Source: Pseudomonadota bacterium (GTDB taxonomy: Bacteria; Pseudomonadota; Alphaproteobacteria; Acetobacterales; Acetobacteraceae). From it: DNA of 5,364 nt. The number at the start of each line of letters is the position of its first letter. Positions within the stretch are counted from its first letter, which is position 1. Location of the stretch: assembly GCA_021805485.1 (NCBI GenBank), contig JAJZFF010000120.1, positions 1-5,364 on the forward strand, written 5' to 3'. Both the position numbers and the translations under genes were made by a program. The notes under the pieces are model-generated. The model was given only the letters and a program-made list of their open reading frames with translations, was not told the DNA's origin and ran no database searches. Below are positions 1 through 5,364 of the stretch, piece after piece.

Positions 1-25
1 CCACCCCTAGAAACAGTTTCCTCAT
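1..25 (-). CDS. Start of an unidentified gene (first 8 codons only)
   Basis: An ATG at 25-23 opens a frame reading MRKLFLGV before the window ends. A purine-rich ribosome binding site lies nine bases upstream. The basic residues followed by a hydrophobic run resemble the beginning of a signal peptide or lipoprotein leader, but eight residues cannot identify a family. It follows proB on the same strand after a gap of 84 bases, so it could be read from the same transcript or from a promoter I cannot recognise. The start is supported only by the ribosome binding site and the open frame. Confidence 0.45.
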
Positions 26-31
26 TCCGCA

Positions 32-40
32 CTTCCTCCC
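32..40 (-). promoter_or_regulatory. Ribosome binding site of the gene starting at 25
   Basis: On the minus strand this reads GGGAGGAAG, a strong match to the anti-Shine-Dalgarno complement. The GGAGG core ends nine bases before the ATG at 25. It is the main evidence that a new gene begins at the left edge. Confidence 0.5.
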
Positions 41-77
41 TCGATGATCGGATGCTCGCCACACCCGCCGCGAGTAT

Positions 78-97
78 CAGGGCCGCGTCCCGGCCTG
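78..97 (-). terminator. Possible weak terminator after proB
   Basis: The minus-strand sequence CAGGCCG-GGACG-CGGCCCTG folds into a seven-pair stem with one bulged base and a five-base loop. It begins 12 bases after the proB stop. No run of T follows, so it is not a standard intrinsic terminator. It may be only a processing or stability hairpin, or chance in GC-rich DNA. Confidence 0.2.
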
Positions 98-109
98 TAA
101 ACCCGCCCC

Positions 110-2298
<2,189 letters not shown>

Positions 2299-2568
2299 CT
2301 ATTCGGCCGCGGCGGCCGGCGGGGTGACCGAGACATGCACGCGCCCTTCGCTCTTGCGCGTGAATTCGACCCGGCCAGCGACCAGCGCGAACAGCGTATG
2401 ATCGCGGCCGACGCCGACATTGCGCCCGGGGCGCACCTTGGTGCCGCGCTGGCGGATGATGATGTTGCCGGCGACGACGCTCTGCCCGCCGGACTTCTTG
2501 ACGCCGAGGCGACGGCCCTCGGTATCGCGCCCGTTGCGCGAGGAGCCGCCGGCTTTCTTGTGGGCCAT
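2299..2568 (-). CDS. rpmA: 50S ribosomal protein L27
   Basis: An 89-residue protein with the standard bL27 beginning [15 protein letters not shown], then [15 protein letters not shown] at about 28-42 and [15 protein letters not shown] at 51-65. L27 sits near the peptidyl-transferase centre of the large subunit, and its flexible N-terminal tail reaches toward the P-site tRNA. The tail starts directly at the conserved sequence, without the cleaved N-terminal extension found in Firmicutes. The C-terminal end is short and alanine-rich, PPAAAAE. The start is fixed by homology and by an AGGAGA ribosome binding site. It lies 22 bases after rplU, in the usual L21-L27 pair. Confidence 0.98.
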   Translation of the reverse strand: MAHKKAGGSSRNGRDTEGRRLGVKKSGGQSVVAGNIIIRQRGTKVRPGRNVGVGRDHTLFALVAGRVEFTRKSEGRVHVSVTPPAAAAE

Positions 2569-2575
2569 GTCTGTC

Positions 2576-2581
2576 TCTCCT
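2576..2581 (-). promoter_or_regulatory. Ribosome binding site of rpmA
   Basis: AGGAGA on the minus strand lies seven bases before the rpmA ATG at 2568, inside the 22-base gap after rplU. Confidence 0.8.
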
Positions 2582-2590
2582 GCCGCGGGC

Positions 2591-2905
2591 TCAGGCCGCG
2601 TTGATCGCGGCCACGCGCAGCACGGTGACGTGCTGACGATGGCCCTGCTTGCGTCGGCTGTTCTGCCGCCGGCGCTTCTTGAAGATGATCACCTTCTCCA
2701 GCCGGTCCTGGGCGATGACGGTGGCGGTGACGGAGGCCCCCTGGATGGTCGGCGCCCCGAGCGTCAGACTGCCCTCCGCGCCGAGGGCGAGCACATCGGT
2801 GAAGGTGACCGTGCCGCCCGGCTCGGCCTCCAGCTTCTCCACCTTGAGGACGGCGTTCGGCGTGACGCGGTACTGTTTGCCGCCGGTACGGATGACTGCG
2901 AACAT
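2591..2905 (-). CDS. rplU: 50S ribosomal protein L21
   Basis: A 104-residue bL21 protein that binds 23S rRNA in the large subunit. Diagnostic stretches are [14 protein letters not shown] at 1-14 and the basic signature [19 protein letters not shown] beginning near residue 73. The frame stays open upstream to 2968, but the conserved N-terminus starts at the ATG at 2905, and the extra residues have no L21 character. The Shine-Dalgarno sequence is weak; GGGATCAAG a few bases upstream is the best purine-rich stretch. It is the first gene of the rplU-rpmA-obgE-proB block, preceded by a leader of about 95 nt and a strong promoter at 3035-3008. Confidence 0.97.
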   Translation of the reverse strand: MFAVIRTGGKQYRVTPNAVLKVEKLEAEPGGTVTFTDVLALGAEGSLTLGAPTIQGASVTATVIAQDRLEKVIIFKKRRRQNSRRKQGHRQHVTVLRVAAINAA

Positions 2906-2947
2906 CAATCTTGATCCCAAAACCCGGCCGGCGCATGCGACATCCGC

Positions 2948-2975
2948 CTGCCACACCGGGGCTGCCACATCGGGG
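2948..2975. repeat. 14-bp tandem duplication in the rplU leader
   Basis: CTGCCACACCGGGG at 2948-2961 is followed directly by CTGCCACATCGGGG at 2962-2975, two copies differing at one base. The repeat lies within the predicted untranslated leader of rplU. It supplies two of the arms for the alternative stems described at 2956-2990. Confidence 0.85.
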
Positions 2976-2990
2976 CCGCCGGAGCCCCGG
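2956..2990 (-). promoter_or_regulatory. Possible structured leader of rplU with competing stems
   Basis: In the leader RNA (minus strand) the arm CCGGGGC at 2990-2984 pairs perfectly over seven bases with GCCCCGG at 2962-2956. Its GGGGC part can instead pair with the nearer GCCCC at 2976-2972, so the two pairings exclude each other. Leaders of ribosomal protein operons often bind one of their own products, and this could be such a site, but I do not recognise a described L21-leader motif here. In GC-rich DNA some of this pairing may be accidental. Confidence 0.3.
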
Positions 2991-3007
2991 CCGCCAAGGA
3001 AGGGGGG

Positions 3008-3035
3008 CTTATACCGCGCGCGGCCGCGGGGTCAA
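3008..3035 (-). promoter_or_regulatory. Sigma70-type promoter of the rplU operon
   Basis: On the minus strand TTGACC (3035-3030) and TATAAG (3013-3008) are separated by 16 bases. Both boxes are close to the housekeeping consensus and stand out from the GC-rich surroundings. Transcription would start near 3002, giving a leader of about 95 nt before the rplU ATG. This is the only strong promoter upstream of the four-gene block, so it probably drives all of it. Confidence 0.82.
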
Positions 3036-3078
3036 GTGCGGCGGAGGCGGCGGAGCGGGCCACCGCCCGACCCGGCCG

Positions 3079-3100
3079 GACCGGCGCCGTCGCGCCGGCC
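3079..3100 (-). terminator. GC-rich hairpin after the PEP-CTERM gene, possible terminator
   Basis: CCGGCGC and GCGCCGG form a perfect seven-pair stem with a four-base loop (3081-3098), extended by one G-U and one G-C pair to 3079-3100. It starts 35 bases after the stop of the PEP-CTERM gene and lies upstream of the rplU promoter, where a transcript end would be expected. No T run follows, so it is not a standard intrinsic terminator. Confidence 0.3.
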
Positions 3101-3135
3101 ACGACCCGGGGCGGGCGGCGAGTGCCGCGCCCGTC

Positions 3136-4827
3136 TCAAAGCCCTGCACGGCCACCGGCATCGGGACCCCGGCCCCAGCCGCGCCGGCGGACGGCGCCGA
3201 AGGCCAGCGCGAAGCTGCCGAGCAGCGCCAGCGTGCCGGGCTCCGGCACATTGGCGACGTAGATCCCGGCCCAGCTCTCGGCCGTCGTCGGATCCAGCAT
3301 GGTGGCCGTGATCGCCAGCCAGCCATTGCGATAGCCGTCCCGCTCCAGCCCGATCGAGGAGATCAGCGATCCGGTGGGCGCGGCCGGATCCACCGACTGG
3401 CCGCTGAACGTGGTGTCGAGCAGCGTCTGCACGCCGGGCTGCGAATCGAACCCGGCATAGAGCCCGTCGACCGTCGATTTCTGGCCGAGGAAGACGACGT
3501 TGTCGCCGACGGACGAGACATAGGCAGAGCTGCGCCAGCGCGCCGGCTCCGCGTCCGTGCTGGTCCCCGGCACGGCGCCGGAGAAGTTCCACGACAGGAA
3601 GTCGGTGAAGCCGTTCTGGCCGGTCTGGGCGATCATCTTGATCTGACCGGTGGTGCTGTCGGCCACGAAGATGCCCTGGTTCTTCGGCTCCGTGAGGTTC
3701 ACCCCGTTCGGGTATTGCTGCAGGCAGTAGGCAGTGCGGGCTGCGTTGCCCTCGGTCGGGCAGGTCATGTGCACCGTCATCGTGGCGCTGCCCCAGGAAC
3801 CCCAGAAGCCGACATTCTTGCCGTCGAAGGAAAGCGCTTCACCGAAACCGGTGAAGGTCTGGCCGGAAACGCCGGGAACGGCCTGGCCGATGCTGACCAG
3901 CGGCGTGAGCGTGGGGCTGGGCTTGAGCGGCGCGATATAGATGCCGCCCGCCGTCGGCGCCGCCTCGTTGTTGTAGCCGGTGAACACCACCTTGCCCTGC
4001 GCCGCCGTGGGCGGCGCGGTGGAGCCGAACGTGGCGCCGCCGCCACCGGGAATGGCCTCGCCGCTCTGCGCGATCGCCACCACCGGCGCGGTGGGGCTGG
4101 CGGTGTTGCGGTAGAACACGCCGGTGTCGCCGACGCCGTTCACCGTGTAGTTGCCCTTGAACACCAGCGTCGACCCGTCGGCCGAGGCCGGGGCGCCGGG
4201 GAACTGGTCGAAGCCGGTGCCCACCGGGGTATTCGGCACCTGGAACTGGGTGAAGCCGGCGTCACCGAGCTGATTGACCCCGGTGATCAGCGTCCCGCCG
4301 GGATTGGTGAACACCCCCGAGGTCCCGGTCTTCGTGCCATCCAGGAGCGTGTAGACCGGCTGGGACTGGCCGCGGAACGTGACGGTGCTCGAGCTCTGGT
4401 CGATGCGCGGGACCGAGGGGAACTCGACGAAGGTCGCCCCGGTCGTGTTCGGCGCGGGCACGACGGTGCCCTTGTTGTCCGCCAGCACCTGGATGGCGGA
4501 GCCGGCCTGGCCCATGTCGCGGGTATAGACGCCCTGCACCGTTCCGCCGCCGCCGCCGCCGCCACCGCCACCGCCGCTGAGCGGCTTGGCGCGGGCGCGG
4601 AAGGCAACCTCACCCGAGATGTTCACCGCCGGCTGGTTGTAGCTGAAATAATATGCGGTTTTCTGCTGGGGAGTGGAAGTCGGCGCGATGATCGCGTTAT
4701 TGACCACCGTATCCCAGGTCAGCATCGGCGTGGCTCGCGCGGCCTGAGGCACCAGGGCCGCCCCGATGGCGATCGGCAGCGCCAGAACGGCGGTCATGCA
4801 GGTAGAAAATTCCAGTCCGGCTCTCAT
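3136..4827 (-). CDS. Secreted PEP-CTERM sorting-domain protein with seven internal repeats
   Basis: The product has 563 residues. Residues 1-32 form a signal peptide: a short N-region, a hydrophobic core to about 26 and an ARA-TP cleavage site after Ala32. The C-terminus has the PEP-CTERM layout, with VPEPG at 527-531, a hydrophobic segment at about 532-545 and an arginine cluster RRR at 547-549. In this class the tail is recognised by a membrane exosortase and the protein is exported to the envelope or exterior. Between these ends are seven motif pairs of the form VxFxG then G[IVL][FY], at 74/99, 149/171, 221/236, 280/295, 339/385, 444/455 and 504/521. This repetition suggests seven beta-sheet blades, which is an inference. 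The fifth repeat carries an insertion with the only two cysteines of the mature protein, Cys356 and Cys368, a possible disulfide. Glycines 85-95 form an uninterrupted tract. The ATG at 4827 is chosen for its AAGGAGGAGC ribosome binding site and signal peptide; the upstream in-frame ATG at 4896 would add 23 basic residues. No enzyme motif is visible and the function is unknown. Neither an exosortase gene nor a polysaccharide gene cluster is in the window. Confidence 0.9.
   Translation of the reverse strand: MRAGLEFSTCMTAVLALPIAIGAALVPQAARATPMLTWDTVVNNAIIAPTSTPQQKTAYYFSYNQPAVNISGEVAFRARAKPLSGGGGGGGGGGGTVQGVYTRDMGQAGSAIQVLADNKGTVVPAPNTTGATFVEFPSVPRIDQSSSTVTFRGQSQPVYTLLDGTKTGTSGVFTNPGGTLITGVNQLGDAGFTQFQVPNTPVGTGFDQFPGAPASADGSTLVFKGNYTVNGVGDTGVFYRNTASPTAPVVAIAQSGEAIPGGGGATFGSTAPPTAAQGKVVFTGYNNEAAPTAGGIYIAPLKPSPTLTPLVSIGQAVPGVSGQTFTGFGEALSFDGKNVGFWGSWGSATMTVHMTCPTEGNAARTAYCLQQYPNGVNLTEPKNQGIFVADSTTGQIKMIAQTGQNGFTDFLSWNFSGAVPGTSTDAEPARWRSSAYVSSVGDNVVFLGQKSTVDGLYAGFDSQPGVQTLLDTTFSGQSVDPAAPTGSLISSIGLERDGYRNGWLAITATMLDPTTAESWAGIYVANVPEPGTLALLGSFALAFGAVRRRGWGRGPDAGGRAGL
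4543..4575. repeat. GCC triplet microsatellite encoding 11 glycines
   Basis: Eleven consecutive triplets, eight GCC, two ACC and one TCC on the plus strand, encode Gly85 to Gly95 of the PEP-CTERM protein. Six GCC triplets are uninterrupted at 4546-4563. Changes in copy number would stay in frame and alter only the length of the glycine linker between the first strand motif and its GVY partner. Confidence 0.9.
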
Positions 4828-4830
4828 GTC

Positions 4831-4840
4831 GCTCCTCCTT
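4831..4840 (-). promoter_or_regulatory. Ribosome binding site that fixes the PEP-CTERM gene start
   Basis: AAGGAGGAGC on the minus strand contains the full AGGAGG core and lies just before the ATG at 4827. It decides the start in favour of 4827 over the upstream in-frame ATG at 4896, which has no comparable site. Confidence 0.85.
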
Positions 4841-4934
4841 GCGTGCCGGACGCCACGCGGAGCGATATGCCCTCCGCGTCGCAGGACGGCAGCCATCTCA
4901 ATTCACCATCCAGCCCATCGCCGGACAGCGCGGG

Positions 4935-4976
4935 AATTTATCGTGAATGAAATATTCGGACCATGATCCAGATCAA
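4935..4976 (-). promoter_or_regulatory. Putative promoter of the PEP-CTERM gene with FNR site
   Basis: This AT-rich island in GC-rich DNA lies 108-149 bases upstream of the gene. On the minus strand, CGATAAATTC around 4943-4934 offers a -10 element; taking TAAATT (4940-4935) puts the start near 4928 and the centre of the palindrome at 4963-4976 at about -41.5, the position of a class II FNR/CRP-type activator. A second reading uses TTGATC (4976-4971) and TATTTC (4954-4949) with a 16-base spacer. In that case the palindrome would cover the -35 box and a bound regulator might repress. Eight A bases upstream of the site could act as an UP element. The choice between readings is open. Confidence 0.45.
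4963..4976 (-). promoter_or_regulatory. FNR/FixK/Anr-type binding palindrome
   Basis: The minus strand reads TTGAT-CTGG-ATCAT, matching nine of the ten defined positions of the FNR-family consensus TTGAT-N4-ATCAA. Members of this family (FNR, FixK, FnrL, Anr, Dnr) respond to low oxygen, nitric oxide or upstream two-component signals. The nearest gene it can serve is the PEP-CTERM gene at 4827; the plus strand has no convincing gene on the other side. Confidence 0.55.
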
Positions 4977-5027
4977 TTTTTTTTAACCTGCGCGTCATGA
5001 TTTCTGCGCCAGACGGCTCCGGGCTCC

Positions 5028-5149
5028 ATGGGACGCGGGACGAGCCAGAGGGCCTGACGGCTCGATCCCGAGCGGATCACCCATCGCGGCGTACGCGCCC
5101 CATACGGCGCGTCGAACCCGGGGCGCGTCCCATCCCGGACGCGTCCCAC
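5028..5149. repeat. Cluster of short CGCGTCCCAT-like repeats
   Basis: CGCGTCCCAT occurs at 5124-5133. It recurs as CGCGTCCCAC at 5140-5149, as CGCGCCCCAT at 5094-5103 and, perfectly inverted, as ATGGGACGCG at 5028-5037. The two rightmost copies belong to a near-tandem unit of about 16 bp, CGCGTCCCATCCCGGA followed by CGCGTCCCACCCGGGG. They may be operator half-sites, a degenerate dispersed repeat, or arms of a folded RNA; the sequence alone does not decide. Confidence 0.5.
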
Positions 5150-5171
5150 CCGGGGGCGGCGAGGTCGGAAC

Positions 5172-5201
5172 CGGATCCGCGCCACGCGAAGCGCGGATCC
5201 G
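5172..5201 (-). terminator. Perfect 11-bp inverted repeat, probable terminator of the methyltransferase gene
   Basis: CGGATCCGCGC at 5172-5182 and GCGCGGATCCG at 5191-5201 are perfect complements around an eight-base loop. The stem starts 39 bases after the stop codon at 5241, a normal place for a terminator. No T run follows on either strand, so termination may be weak or Rho-assisted, or the hairpin may mainly protect the mRNA end. Confidence 0.45.
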
Positions 5202-5240
5202 ACGCTATCCCATTGCCTTATTGAGCGGCCTCGTCGCGCG

Positions 5241-5364
5241 CTAGACGGCGCCCCAGACCTCTTGCGCCACCTCCACGCAGAGCCGCAGCTTCGCCCATTG
5301 CTGCGCCTCGGTGAGGAGGTTTCCCTCCTCGGTAGAGGCGAAGCCGCATTGCGGGCTGAGTGCC
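5241..5364 (-). CDS. C-terminal end of a cobalamin-independent methionine synthase-family methyltransferase (partial)
   Basis: Only the last 40 codons and the TAG stop are present; the gene continues beyond the right edge. The end reads ALSPQCGFAST, then a charged, amphipathic final helix WAKLRLCVEVAQEVWG. The SPQCGFAS stretch corresponds to the NPDCGLKTR region at the C-terminus of MetE, whose cysteine is a zinc ligand that activates the homocysteine thiol. The GFAS form is typical of the shorter single-domain relatives often annotated as 5-methyltetrahydropteroyltriglutamate-homocysteine methyltransferase, which are not always true methionine synthases. Its substrate cannot be settled from this fragment, so I give no gene symbol. 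Confidence 0.8.
   Translation of the reverse strand, partial: ALSPQCGFASTEEGNLLTEAQQWAKLRLCVEVAQEVWGAV

Larger units (their letters stand above)
4977..5240. other. Non-coding stretch between the methyltransferase gene and the FNR site
   Basis: No credible gene is present. The short open frames on either strand here lack ribosome binding sites and have arginine- and proline-rich translations typical of GC-rich non-coding DNA. The stretch holds an eight-T run at 4977-4984, a hairpin with arms CGAGCC (5041-5046) and GGCTCG (5059-5064), the CGCGTCCCA repeat cluster (5028-5149) and the inverted repeat at 5172-5201. Confidence 0.6.

Noticed and set aside
2906..2968. Upstream extension of rplU to an ATG at 2968
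   Set aside because: L21 proteins start with [12 protein letters not shown] or similar, and the extra part lies in the GC-rich leader.
2911..4950. A 679-codon open frame on the plus strand opposite the PEP-CTERM gene
   Set aside because: Its translation is rich in Arg, Gly and Ala without recognisable motifs, and it runs antisense to a gene with a signal peptide, ribosome binding site and sorting tail. Long antisense frames are expected in GC-rich DNA.
5028..5149. CRISPR array
   Set aside because: The repeats are only 10-16 bp, irregularly spaced and partly inverted, with no uniform spacers.
4973..5224. Short open frames on both strands in the gap (70 and 75 codons)
   Set aside because: No ribosome binding sites, arginine/proline-rich translations and overlap with hairpins and repeats; best explained as chance.
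4977..5240. A cobalamin or SAM riboswitch next to the methionine synthase-type gene
   Set aside because: The gap is downstream of that gene, while such riboswitches precede the gene they control, and I see no matching conserved core.

Overview
This is a GC-rich bacterial chromosome segment in which every convincing gene lies on the minus strand, so genes read from high to low coordinates. The conserved block rplU-rpmA-obgE-proB (2905 down to 110) and the sequences of its products point to Alphaproteobacteria. Acetobacteraceae or a related Rhodospirillales group is my best guess, inferred from gene order and composition without any database search.

Layout in transcription order. (1) 5364-5241: the last 40 codons of a cobalamin-independent methionine synthase-type methyltransferase, with its zinc-ligand cysteine visible. 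(2) 5240-4828: a 413-base gap. It holds a perfect 11-bp inverted repeat placed like a terminator, a cluster of short CGCGTCCCA-type repeats, and an AT-rich island with a near-perfect FNR/FixK-type palindrome and a plausible promoter. (3) 4827-3136: a secreted PEP-CTERM protein of 563 residues with a signal peptide, an 11-glycine tract, seven VxFxG...G[IVL][FY] repeats and a C-terminal VPEP-hydrophobic-RRR sorting tail. (4) 3135-2906: a 230-base gap with a GC hairpin, a strong sigma70-type promoter for rplU and a leader of about 95 nt carrying a 14-bp tandem duplication and competing stems. (5) 2905-110: rplU (L21), rpmA (L27), a terminator-like hairpin, obgE (ribosome-assembly GTPase) and proB (glutamate 5-kinase), the last two overlapping by ATGA. 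(6) 109-1: a short gap, then a ribosome binding site and the first eight codons of another gene.

The housekeeping block makes two large-subunit ribosomal proteins and the GTPase that helps assemble that subunit, with the first proline-biosynthesis enzyme translationally coupled at the end. The PEP-CTERM gene appears to be an independent unit. It has its own ribosome binding site, a putative oxygen- or redox-linked promoter and a non-housekeeping role at the cell envelope. No new multi-gene system is visible. The least ordinary parts are the PEP-CTERM protein with its FNR-like site, the rplU leader and the repeat-rich gap at 5028-5203. There are no tRNA, rRNA, CRISPR or insertion-sequence signals.
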